Below, one piece after another: positions 29,210 through 40,075 of a DNA stretch of 64,000 bases. A program made the position numbers and the translations under genes. Under the pieces are notes generated by a model. The model was not told where the DNA came from. It was given only the letters and a program-made list of their open reading frames with translations, and ran no database searches. This stretch comes from Paralithodes platypus (lineage: Eukaryota > Arthropoda > Malacostraca > Decapoda > Lithodidae), in assembly GCA_032716605.1 (NCBI GenBank), contig CM064480.1:21911651-21975650 (forward strand). The letters are read 5' to 3'. Numbering within the stretch: position 1 is the stretch's first letter; each line of letters starts with the position of its first letter.

Positions 29210-31591
29210 CTAGCCACTTGGCCTCCTGAATGTCCATAATGCAAAAGTCAGCGAGGTCGCTAGGTTGCCAATCGTGTCTAAGTGGAAATACCCGACCGGG
29301 AGCGACACCGGGTGCGGGCACCACGTTTTCAATTGCTGGTACCACAACTGCGCCGGCCACAGGGGCGCGATTAGTGAGACTAAGCCTCGATAATCTCGTA
29401 GTTTGTTCACTACGTGGCACATTAGTGACGCATCTGGTGGTGGAAACAGATAGATGGAGCTCCATCTGTTCCAGTCTATCACTAGGGCGTCTGGCCCCCC
29501 TGCCGGCGTTTTCGTCCGGCGGGTGAGGTATAGAGGGAGTTTGTGAGTCTCCTCGGGCGCAAACAGATCCACTTGTGGATGGGAGAGCTCTGCAATCATT
29601 AGGTTGAAAATGGGTTGCTTGAGCTCCCATTCTACTGTCGTGCTCTGTCTCCGGGACAGAGCGTCTGCCCAGACGTTCGCTACGCCTGGGAGATAAGATG
29701 CGTGAAGATAAATGTCTAGTCTGTTGGCTAGAGTAAAAATCTCTTCCGACACGTTTAGCAACCTCCTTGACCTCGTTGATCCTTGTTTCTGAATACAGTG
29801 AACTGCGTTCAGATTGTCCATTCTGAAGGCCACCGACTTGCCCCGTAACGCAGGGCCGTGAGCCTGAAGGAAATACAAGGGGACTAGTAATTCTTTGACA
29901 TTGATGTGAGAGATTTCTAAGTGGGACCAAAGCCCCTGACCCTGGTGCCCCTGATTTGACTGAAATCCCCAACCTATTGTGCCTGACGCATCCGTGTCTA
30001 CCCATACCGTTGGTGGAGGAGAGGTCCATGACATTATTGAGTGCAACGTTTCCCTCTTTGCCCAGACCGCTAGTAAGGTGTGGATTAATTTCGGGATGGG
30101 CCATAATTTTCCGCCGGTAAGAGTGGGAAATATTTGTTGCCTTCCAATATTAAGCGTTTTACTTTCAACCGGCCCAACATGACAGTTAGTTGAATCCAGT
30201 TGAGAGAGCCGACCAGAGACTCCCAGACCCTCCGCGTCGTAGTCAGACTGTGAAGAAACATGAACAGTTTCCTGCGAAACCTGTTGCGATTGTCCACACT
30301 CTGACTCAGAGTGAGAGCGGCCGTGTCCCAGACCAGCCCTATCCACTGAATTACTCGTGAGGGAACAAGGTTTGACTTTACCAGATTTACCTTGAACCCT
30401 AGAGTTTTGACATGATTTAAAATTATGTTGACATGTTTGATGCATAATTGTTGTGTCTCTGCCACCACCAGCCAGTCGTCTAGGTACCACAACACTCTGA
30501 TCCCTTGTTTTAACAATGGCATCAGGGCTTGCCGGACTAATTTCGTGAATAATCGAGGTGCTAGGTTCAAACCGAACGGCATCCTTTGAAAAACAAAATT
30601 TTGGTGCCTGATCCGTAAGGCCAAAAACCTTTGAAATCTTTTGTTGACCGATACGTGCCAATAGGCGTCTGTCAGGTCTAGTGAACACATCCAACCTCCC
30701 GGCGGAAGTGTTAGCCTGATTTGGTGTACTGTTAACATTCTGAAAGACTCGTTGTGAATGTGAAGGTTCAGATAAGACAGGTCTACTTACAGTTTCTTAC
30801 AGTAGATCCTCTGGAAAAAGGCAAACTATGCCTGTGTATCCAGCTCAGTACCAGTGCTTGCACTGCTGCGGTCGTTCACGGTGTTGGCGGCGGCGGTAGC
30901 AGACGCAACATTTTTACTATTCTGTATTTTTGTTTTATAATCAAACTTCAAATCTTGTCTTCCCCATGCTTTATCAAGATTACTTTCAAACTCCCTTATT
31001 GATTCGGAATCGACTACATACTGGGGCAGTGCGTTCCACTCATTTACCACTCTATCACAAAATGAGTTCTTCGCCTTCTCAAGCCTATTTCTTTCTTTGT
31101 AAATTTTCTTAGAGTGTCCTCTCGTTCTTGTTCCCTCCCGCATCAAGAAGATACCTTCACACACATCCTCATCGTACTTTCCTGACACTATCTTAAAAGT
31201 CTCTATCATATCCCCTCTCTTTCTCCTATATGGTCTATATGGTCTACGACTGGTCTCATCTGAACACTGTCCCTTTTGGGAACCAAAAATAGTTTGGACG
31301 TGAATACAGGGTAATTTGGGGGGACCGGGATGATGACATTCTTGGCAATCATTTCCTGGACCAGTGACTCCACCTCTAAAGCAACAAAATTCGCCGTTGT
31401 CGGCTGACGTAAGCGAGGTCGCCGGAGCCACTGCCAAGTGATGCCTTTGCGTGCCACCATCCGTGCCCAAGTGTTTAACGGCCATGCTTGGTGACACGTT
31501 CGGAACGACCCAGTTAGCAGACAAGGGTTCGCCGGCTGTACTACCCTCGGGTCCTCCGGCCTTTAGGTTGGCACCGGGAGTGAGAGAGACT
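29210..31591 (-). pseudogene. pol: DIRS copy 2 pol, interrupted by a LINE and frameshifted
   Basis: N-terminal RT (MVARKGITWQWL...VQMRPVVD) lies at 31206-31460. The LINE insertion 30787-31240 then separates it from the RT core at 30085-30738, which has SLDLTDAYWHV, QRMPFGLNLAPRLFT and WYLDDWLV. Near 30105 a one-base change moves the frame. RNase H (VWVDTDASGTIGWGF, YLPGVANVWADALSRR) and the methyltransferase-like domain (DLFAPEE...IDWNRWSSIYLFPPP) follow to the stop at 29210. The catalytic residues are present, but the gene cannot give one product. Confidence 0.88.
30787..31240 (-). mobile_element. 5'-truncated CR1-like LINE fragment
   Basis: Minus-strand 3' end of a LINE. It gives RKRGDMIETFKIVSG, RTRGHSKKIYKERNRLEKAK and FCDRVVNEWNALPQYVV, the usual C-terminal phrases of CR1/jockey-group polymerases. 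After the stop comes a short 3' UTR ending in two copies of a CTGTAAGAAA-like unit. A 7-bp duplication (GGTCTAC at 30780-30786 and 31241-31247) flanks it. It sits inside DIRS copy 2 pol. Confidence 0.82.
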
Positions 31592-34211
31592 TTAGTTTTT
31601 TGGTGGTGGGGTTGGTGGTGCTGGACGCTTCGCCGGCTGGTTGGTGTTGGCCGAAGACTGGCCCTGACCTGGCTTATTATGGCCGCGTCCTCTCTGACCT
31701 GAAAACTTACTCTGTCTATGCCTGTACTGACCTTGGGGGGAGTGGGAGGACTTAGGCAGAAGAAAGGGCTTAGATCCCCCTGGCTGAGCTTTAGCGGTTG
31801 GCCTGGGTTTGGGGAAGTTAAAGGCAGGTTTCTTAGAAGGGGTGGGACTTTGTTTAAAGGCCTGTGCCATATTGAATACCGTTCGCCACACTTCAGGGGA
31901 CATTAACGAGGGAGTAAGCACTGGTGACATGACCACCTGATTCGCAATGCGATCAGGCAGTTTGCGAACTAAAGACATTCTGAGATCTTGTCTTGCTCGT
32001 ACCGCCTCAAGTAAGGCGGTGCGTATGTCGCCTAGAGATTGGATTGACGACTGGAGTAGCAGTCGCCGGGATAATTAAACCGATCTTCTGGCATCCGCGT
32101 CTGCGATTGCCTGAGTGGACCGAAGTAAAGACTTAGCTACCTGTTGAGACACTATGTACTGAGAAAACAGGCGAAAAGCTTTCCCCCTTAGCCTAAATTC
32201 TCGGTCTAGGTGAGTTGGGGTAGGGGTAGTGAAAGGGTCTTTTAGCTCACAAAGATTAATCTTAGGGGCAGCTAGGAAAGAAAACAAAGCTGACGGGACT
32301 CCGCCGGCAGAACATACCGGCATGGAGAAGCACGAATGAGAATCTTGGGGGATCTGGTGGGAAGATTTGGAAGTAAATGTGGTTGCAAAGTTTTGAGCCT
32401 CTATCTACCAATCTACCCAAGGTCCTGGACCCAACTGCCCCACCTTCAAGACTGGATTAGCTGCTTCGTCTGTGACGGTTTGCAAATCAAGTTCAGGAGT
32501 GAGAGCTGACAGAGTCTTAATGTCATTAAACCCATCCAGCTTAGACCAGTCTGAAAACAATTTTGAAGCTGAGGCAGGGGGTAAAGCTGGCTTAGTAGCT
32601 TACACAAAATAGTCTTGGTGATAATAACTAGGTATAGCCTTGATGTTTTCATCTAGTACATTTCCCAAAATATCCAGGGCCCTTAATTTCTTTGATTTAT
32701 TGCCCTGGATGACCCACTCACGCGGTACTGGGAGTTCCCCTGACAAGGTAGGTTGGGCGAGCTCTGGTTTAGTGGGGGTCAAAAGGACCCATGACTCGTC
32801 TGGTCCATAAAGCAAGGGCATAGCTACCTTTCTGAGAGGCGCCTTGTCTAGAGGGGGTGGATTGACATCCGTTATAACCCTTACATTCGAAGTGGTCAAT
32901 GCCGCCGTAGCAGGCCTAGTAACCACTGATGGTGACAGAGTGGGGGGGTTAGGGATCTTAGATAAAGCAATAGAAGTCATCAGAGGCCGTACCGTAGAAC
33001 TTGTCGTGGGAGCCCCCAAGTCCACTGTGGGAGTTTCCTGTTGTTGGCCAAAAAATTTAGATAAAGCATGACTAAGTAGCCCTTCAACTTCCTGCGCAGT
33101 GACAAATTGAGTTGATGATGAACTTACTGGTGAATCATTAATATCCTGCGCGGCGTCTAAGCCTGAACCTGACTCTTGCCCTTCCATCTCCGAAATTATT
33201 GAAACCTCGTCTTTCTCCTCCTGATCCTCCTGAGAAGACCCCGCCGAAGCTGGGGTACCTTGCTGCCAAGATAAGTCAGGAATATAGGATGGGATCGCCG
33301 CGTCCCTGTGGACGTCAGCTACTGTGTGACTCGTTTGAGTCGGAAGTGGGTGGTCAGACCCTGGCTGAGCAAATCGCCAAACACCGAGGCCCTGGCCTAC
33401 ACTCTCTTGGGAGTCTGAAACATTCTCAATCACTGATCCCCCTGAACTCTCCATTTCCAGGGTTAAAATATTAATGGGTAAATCCTCTTTAGGGACAGGC
33501 ACCGCACTGGAACCTTGAGACCTAACACAAACTCTGTCTGGGGTAGAGGTACGATGAGAGGCACTAGAAGCTGGTGAATGTAGGGAGGTTTTTCGTTTAT
33601 GGGAATCCTTTTTGGAAGATTTATGGCTACGGTGTGACTGAACTACTCTTTGATTTGGAGGATTCATCGCCGTGACCACTGGTGGAACTTTCCGTCCTAC
33701 TCTTCTTACTCGATGGTGAAGAGGCAAGACTAGATGACTGGCGTCTGAGAGGTGACCTAGACCGAGATCTCGCCCTAGACGAGGAGGCGGATGCCGGGGG
33801 TGTAGGCTCTCTTGGACGTTTCGGAGTAGCAGCAGAAGACACAGAACCCTGACCAGTCTCCGCCGGCTTATGACAAGTGACTCGAGAGGAACGTTTAGGG
33901 GGAGGGTGTTCAAAGAGCAATCGATCCCAAAGAGGGACGTTGTCACATTGAAGTGACTTATGAGCAACAATCGTAGTGTATGCTGACATCTGTTGCCTCA
34001 CTTCTCTTAACGCGACCGCCGCGGTCTTATCATTGTCGCATAGGACCTTTACAGTTAATTGGGAGCAAAAAGAACAATTACACATGACCCACAGACCCCT
34101 TGAACGGTCTAGACATTTAACACACCTTATGCAAAGAGTATGCGCAAAAATAGGGATACCGGCACAGGTAGGGGTAGTGCATAAAGCAAAGACTGGGGCC
34201 AAGGTCGCCAT
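31592..34211 (-). pseudogene. gag: DIRS copy 2 gag, multiple stops
   Basis: Starts at 34211 (MATLAPVFALC) with the Cys/His motif (CAGIPIFAHTLCIRCVKC, NCSFC) and the Ser/Arg tract. A frameshift occurs near 33640. Further on there are in-frame stops after SYYHQDYFV (about 32600), near WVDW (about 32410) and at RRSV (about 32075). The C-terminal basic part (31592-31978, QSKFSGQRGRGHNKPGQG) ends in the conserved A AAA AAC next to the stop. A decayed copy. Confidence 0.87.
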
Positions 34212-35983
34212 GACAGAGACTGGTGGGGAAAACTACCGCCGGGTCTGTATTGGTCCGCCGGAGCCCAGCTCTGGAAAAAAAATTTTTTTTCCAGGAATTA
34301 ATGCTCATAAGGTTAACCCAACATGTTTGCACACAAGTGTTAATAACCCACCGGGTAACGAGATGTAATGACACAACGATCACAGCTCGCTACGCGGCGG
34401 GGCTCAGAATATCTAAACATATCTTTTTAAGAAAGTGAAGAATACCCTCTGACAATAATATAACGGTCCAGCATGGCGTTTATAGTCTTTCTGGTGGTGA
34501 CTGTCTCAAGATTCAATTTTGGAACAAAAACAACCCCCCATAAAGACGCCGGCCCTTGAAATATTTTAGTAGAATAACATAGGGCAGGCTGATACGAGAT
34601 CTGATTTCTAACGAATTGTCACAAAAAGATCGCCGTAAGTAAGAAGGCGGCGATACCTATACGTATCCCTAAAATAAGTGGTTAAATCGAAATTGAATTG
34701 TAAATTCCTTATTACCTCCACTTAGGAGCACCCGCCGGGTGTAAAAACAATGTTAACCCCCAATTAACCTTCAATCGCCGTAAGTGTAAAGGCGGCGATA
34801 CATAACGTATCACTTAAAAGGGATCGGTTAACTAACTGAATGACTTAGTTGTTCATCCCACCCTACCAAGGCACACCCGCCGGGTGAGATGTCAAAACGT
34901 TAACCCCATAAGTTCCTGTCCCCACTTCTTTGTAAAAGATCGCCGGGGAGGAAAGCCCTTCACAACAGCTAGGTTTTTTCTTGTGGTTTGTAAAACCGGG
35001 TAGAAAAACTTCATAACATATGTTCGCATGAACAATGTTTTTTGATGGGTACAGCCATTCCGCCGGGAATCAAAGGGAGCCTGAAAACAGGCACCAACAC
35101 AGGAGACGCAGTCCTGGAGAGCCACAGACACCTCATCGCCGGGGACACAAGCCTGTGTTGAAACCACGTGTGGCCCAACACGGCTCTCGGCCGGGTTTTT
35201 TTCATGGTGAAACCGAGAAAAAACCCGCCGGAAGGAAACCCACCCCGTTCAGACACCATCTGAACGAACAACGGACACGAAGGAAAGCCACGCACGACTA
35301 GCCTAAGTCCACACAATAATCCGTGGAATTAGCCAATACACAACTAAACCAGGAAACAAACATAGTCCGAGGAATTAGCCAATACACAACTAAAACCCGG
35401 ATACACATGACACAGTAGGGCATATTTATAAAAATAAACAATAACACTTGTACATGTGGCAAAGCTACGAGCGGCTGGCTAGGCCTAAGTAGACGGCATC
35501 ATAAAAGTTGAAATATACACAAAACACTGGAAATATAACAACAGGAACCACCGCCAACACACCACTGTAGCAAATACTTCCGGCAAAGGGAAGACTGACT
35601 CGGGACCCAGAAAAAACTTCACTAAGTGAAGAAAAATACGCTGGGAACGTCAGTAAGCAAAGCTTACCTCATCAGAAAGATAAAAGGTAGCAATAATTAA
35701 CGCGTAATGAAAGCCGCCTGCATCACAAGCTAACTCAACTGTGAAACGAACACAAGTCCACAACAGGACCACGAGGGTACATCCGAAATAGATGCCCCAA
35801 ACACACGACCCAAAATACACTGCACTGCGGGCAACCAGCCCAGGACACTCCTGCTACGCATATCCTAACCTTACTCGATACATCCCGGAGTAAACAAATG
35901 AGAAAAAACTCACTAGGGACGCAACAAATGCGGAATCAGCGGAGCGTGGGGAGACACGTCCGGGCCGGCTGAGCGCAGAGCAG
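34212..35983 (-). promoter_or_regulatory. DIRS copy 2 leader
   Basis: Untranslated leader with the same paired hairpin cassette as copy 1: GC palindromes near 34730-34745 and 34875-34890, and ATCGCCG...CGGCGAT stems near 34630-34655 and 34773-34798. The stem sequences vary from copy 1. Confidence 0.5.
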
Positions 35984-36300
35984 AGAAGGAGGAATGACGC
36001 CTGAATCAGCGTCTGGTCAGAAATCCACACAAGTACATCCACGATATGATGGAAAGCTTATTAGATAGTTATTCTTATTTTCTTTTTGTTTTTATTTTTT
36101 ACGAAGTTTTTTCGTAGTGAGAACCCAATTCATAATGACTGAAGCCATGAGTGAGGTCGCGTGCGCTCATGATGAAGGCTCCTCAGTTTTTAAATGCTCT
36201 GCGCGGTAGATTCAAACTACGGCGGATTAGTGTTTGAAGAGGATGCCTTATGTAATAGGCATGTTCGTCAATGATGGCCAATGTTCGGCCACTAATAAAT
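35984..36300 (-). repeat. DIRS copy 2 left ITR
   Basis: Inverted partner of 24441-24794, ending CCACTAATAAAT. The outermost ~20 bp differ from copies 3 and 4 (GGCCAATGTTCGGCC replaces GGAGGGGCC). Confidence 0.88.
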
Positions 36301-36329
36301 ATATATATATATATATACATACATACAGT

Positions 36330-36371
<42 letters not shown>

Positions 36372-36801
36372 TATTTGGGCGTGGGGGTAGGGGTTTAAAA
36401 AAAAAAGGACATTCGCACTTCTGATGTACGAGAATCAAAATTTCTGTCTTGGATTCTTTTACATAATTGAACAATTTGGTAGAACCATTACTGGGTAACT
36501 ATTTATGAAAGAAGTTCCCTAATCAGTGATAGCTGTCAAGAGGTATAGATATAACCAGGTACTTAACACTCCGTCTCATATGACGCTAGAGCGTCATATG
36601 ATGGTTTTGCCAAAATACTCGTATGACGCTAGAGCGTCATATCAACTTATCTTAATACCTCTGTAATAAGTTATATGACGATCTAGTGTCATATTGAACT
36701 CAGTAAATTAGGTAAGTTAGATCAAAATCTGTCGAATGGTGGCAACCCCAAGTTCCTCCGACTTCTAACGGTCCCTCAGTGAGATTTTAACAGTTGTGGG
36801 G
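36301..36801. repeat. TA microsatellite and three near-palindromes
   Basis: A TA/TACA microsatellite runs from 36301 to about 36370. Further on, three near-palindromes of the form ATATGACGCT-AG-AGCGTCATAT lie at 36578-36599, 36622-36642 and 36673-36694. The third is diverged. No coding frame is supported. The stretch separates DIRS copies 2 and 3. Confidence 0.6.
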
Positions 36802-37154
36802 ATTATAGGTTTGACTCCTGTAAGGAGATTAGGAAAACCTAATATTTAGTAGTGGCCCCGTAATCATTGACGAACATGCCTATTACATAAGGCATCCTCT
36901 TCAAACACTAATCCGCCGTAGTTTGAATCTACCGCGCAGAGCATTTAAAAAACTGAGGAGCCTTCATCATGAGCGCACGCGACCTCACTCATGGCTTCAG
37001 TCATTATGAATTGGGTTCTCACTACGAAAAAACTTCGTAAAAAATAAAAACAAAAAGAAAATAAGAATAACTATCCAATAAGCTTTCCATCATATCGTGG
37101 ATGTACTTGTGTGGATTTCTGACCAGACGCTGAATCAGGCGTCATTCCTCCTTC
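36802..37154 (-). repeat. DIRS copy 3 right ITR and terminal hairpin
   Basis: Begins ATTATAGGTTTGACTCCTG. The hairpin loop carries GATTAGGAAAACC where the other copies have GATAAAGAAAACC. The same variant is in the ICR of this copy. Confidence 0.9.
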
Positions 37155-37226
37155 ACTGACATATCAAGTAAACCAAAATCCTTAATACATCAACGAATGG
37201 GAAGGGGACGGTCGGGAGGGCCCCAG

Positions 37227-37334
37227 TCGTCAATGATTACGGGGCCACTACTAAATATTAGGTTTTCCTAATCTCCTTACAGGAGTCAAACCTATAATTT
37301 ATTAGTGGCCCCTCCATCATTGACGAACATGCCT
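37227..37334 (-). repeat. DIRS copy 3 ICR
   Basis: Joined complements of both ends. It contains GGTTTTCCTAATCTCC, the complement of the copy-3-specific terminal variant. Confidence 0.88.
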
Positions 37335-37897
37335 GATATCTAAGACTGGAGGGGGACATTCGTAATCATATCATAACTCTAGAAAAGCAGATAATAAAAA
37401 CAACCACATAGTATTCTTACTTTTGAAAAATGTATTTAATACGGCGTAGGCCGGAAATATACAAGAAAAAGGGGGTTCAGGCAGGTGCGTGCTTCAAAGA
37501 AGCCTGCCTGACAAAAATAGGTAACCCTGAAGATTCTGAACACAGATCTGTAGTTACAAAAGGCACCCCACTCAACGAGTGGTGACAAATAATAAGTTAT
37601 AAGTTTATATGTGCACATCATAAACCCCAAAATACATGTGGAGATCAATTGCTAATGAACTCCATTGAACTAATGTTACATTGCTTTCGCAGCTAAAACT
37701 ACTATAACAACACCGTTGTTTTGTACTAAACTTTGTACTAGCACAAATTCTCTCAGAGAAATTTTCATATCACATTTCAACCTTAAATTGTATCACAGTT
37801 CTCATACTCCGGCGGGGTCTAGGGTGTCCTATGTCAACTGACTGCACCCCCCCCCCCCCCTTTCCTTGAAAATAAACATAAGTGACTGCAGGGCCAC

Positions 37898-38877
37898 CTA
37901 GACCCTCTGCCTTAAAGCTATACATGGTAAGGAAGGTTTGTCTAGAGCAACTGACAAGTATCTAGAGAGAAACGTATGATTAGACGCCCACAACTGTGTG
38001 GACGCAATATCTTCAACTGAAAAGTTTTTCAGGAAACGTAAAGAGGCCGCCCACTTGCGTAAATCGTGGGCCCTACCCACAACGCCGGGATTACTCTCTT
38101 TAATGACTTCTACTAGAAGAGAGGCTAATCGCCGTTTAAGTAAGCGTTTACCCGTACTCGCTACCCATAAAGCACCTTGGGGGTTATGAGGAGCTATTCT
38201 TAAATATTTGGTTAGAGCTTGCACTGGACATAAATTATGATGCACCTTTCCCCTTTTTAACGCCGGCACCGTGAATTCAGAAAACACGTGTGCACTATGC
38301 TCATTCTTGGCTACAAACGCCGGGGAGGGTGCAATGGAAATTGAATCATTAAGTCTACCAAACCTAAGACAATTAGGTGTGTTGCTCATCGCCGCCAGCT
38401 CAGACACTCTGTTTCCGGTGGCCAAAGCCACAAGGAAAACTGCCTTCTTTAAGATTAAAGCAAAGTCTGCAGTATTTTGATACAGACGAGAATGAAGTAA
38501 AGACAAAGCTTTGTCCAGAGACCAAGTAGGCATGAGCTGACGGGGAGGTGGGCGGAGTTTAAAACACGCTCTCATAAATCCTGTTTCCTCCGCCACCGGT
38601 ATGGATAGACCTGTAAGGTCGAAAAAGGGCACTCTAATCGCAGTTAAGTGATTCTTCAAAGTAACCACAGATAAACGTTTCTGCTCAAACAGATAGTTCA
38701 AGTAATTAAAAACCAATGCCACTGAGGGTACAGTTTGTTCCGTTCTAACAATCCAAGAAGAAAAGCTTTCCAATGAGATTGATATTGTCGCTTAGTAGAC
38801 TGAGTATATTGATTGAGCAATTTATTGGTCACATCCCTACCGTATGGTGCTAGCCACTTGGCCTCCTGAATGTCCAT
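37898..38877 (-). pseudogene. DIRS copy 3 tyrosine recombinase, one frameshift
   Basis: Starts at 38877 (MDIQEAKWLAPYG). One base is lost near 38765, in the QSHWKAF region, which shifts the frame. The downstream frame 37898-38773 holds all catalytic parts: ATGNRVSEL, RAHDLRKW and ASNHTFLSRYL with Tyr. Only this one defect separates it from an intact gene. Confidence 0.87.
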
Positions 38878-40075
38878 AATGCAAAAGTCAGCGAGGTCTC
38901 TAGGTTGCCAATCGTGTCTAAGTGGAAGTACCCGACCGGGAGCGATACCGGGTCCGGGCACCACATTATTAACTGCTGGCACCACACCTGCGCTGGCCAC
39001 AGGGGCGCGATTAGCGAGACTAAGCCTCGATAAACTCGTAGTTTGTTCACTACGTGGCACATTAGTGACGCATCTGGCGGTGGAAACAGATAGATGGAGC
39101 TCCATCTGTTCCAGTCTGTCACTAGGGCGTCTGGCCCCCCTGCCGGCGTTATCGTCCGGCGGGTGAGGTATAGAGGGAGCTTGTGAGTCTCCTCGGATGC
39201 AAAAGATCCACTTGTGGATGGGAGAGCTCCGCAATCATTAGGTCGAAAATGGGTTGCTTGAGCTCCCATTCTACTGTCGTGCTCTGTCTCCGGGACAGAG
39301 CGTCTGCCCAGACGTTCGCTACGCCTGGGAGATAAGATGCGTGAAGATAAATATCTAGACTGGTGGCTAGAACAAAAATCTCTTCCGACACGAGTAGCAA
39401 CTTCCTTGACCTCGTTGACCCTTGTTTCTGAATACAGTGAACTGCATTCAGATTGTCCATTCTGAAGGCCACTGACTTGCCCCGTAACGCCGGGCCGTGA
39501 GCCTGAAGGAAATACAATGGGACTAGTAACTCTTTGACATTTATGTGAGAGATTTCTAAGTGGGACCAAAGTCCCTGACCCTGGTGCCCCTGATTTGACT
39601 GAAATCCCCACCCTATGGTGCCTGACGCATCCGTGTCTACCCATACCGTTGGAGGAGGAGAGGTCCATGACATGATTGAGTGCAATGTTTCCCTCTTCGC
39701 CCAGACCGCTAGTAAGGTGTGGATTAATTTTGGTATGGGCCATAATTTTCCCGCCGGTAAGAGTGGGAAATATTTGTTGCCCTCCAATATTAATCGTTTT
39801 ACTTTCAACCGGCCCAACTTGACAGTTAGCTGAATCCAGTTGAGAGAGCCGACCAGAGACTCCCAGACTCTTCGTGTCGTAGTCAGACTGTGAAGAAACC
39901 TGAACAGTTTCCTGCGAAACCTGTTGCGATTGTCCACACTCTGACTCAGAGTGAGAGCGGCGGTGTCCCAGACCAGCCCTATCCACTGAATTACTCTTGA
40001 GGGAACAAGGTTTGACTTTACCAGATTTACCTTGAAGCCTAGAGTTTTGACATGATTTAAAATGATATTGACATG
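38850..40075 (-). pseudogene. pol: DIRS copy 3 pol remnant (RNase H and methyltransferase-like)
   Basis: The RT palm, including YLDD, is deleted. What remains starts after the deletion joint, with connection sequence, RNase H (VWVDTDASGTIGWGF, INVKELLVPL, FRMDNLNAVHC, ADALSRR) and the methyltransferase-like domain with FPPP. A one-base deletion near 39209 shifts the frame before the stop at 38850. Confidence 0.85.

Larger units (their letters stand above)
25536..29237 (-). pseudogene. DIRS copy 2 tyrosine recombinase, split by Tigger and frameshifted
   Basis: The coding sequence starts at 29237 (MDIQEAKWLAPYGRDVTNK) and is cut at TA 29165-29166 by the Tigger transposon. It resumes at 26443 with the core-binding region. 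The large fragment 25652-26350 carries ATGYRVSEL (catalytic Arg) and RAHDLRKW (His and Arg). It then shifts frame before the Tyr box, which remains readable further on to the stop at 25536. Dead on two counts. Confidence 0.87.
24441..36300 (-). mobile_element. DIRS1-like retrotransposon, copy 2, with two nested insertions
   Basis: Minus-strand element of 11.86 kb. Subtracting the Tigger (2721 bp plus TA) and the LINE fragment (454 bp plus 7-bp duplication) leaves 8.68 kb, the family length. The right end (24441) abuts a TATA-type microsatellite and the left end (36300) abuts a TA run. All three genes are damaged: gag by stops and a frameshift, pol by the LINE and a frameshift, and the recombinase by the Tigger and a frameshift before the catalytic Tyr. 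Confidence 0.92.
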
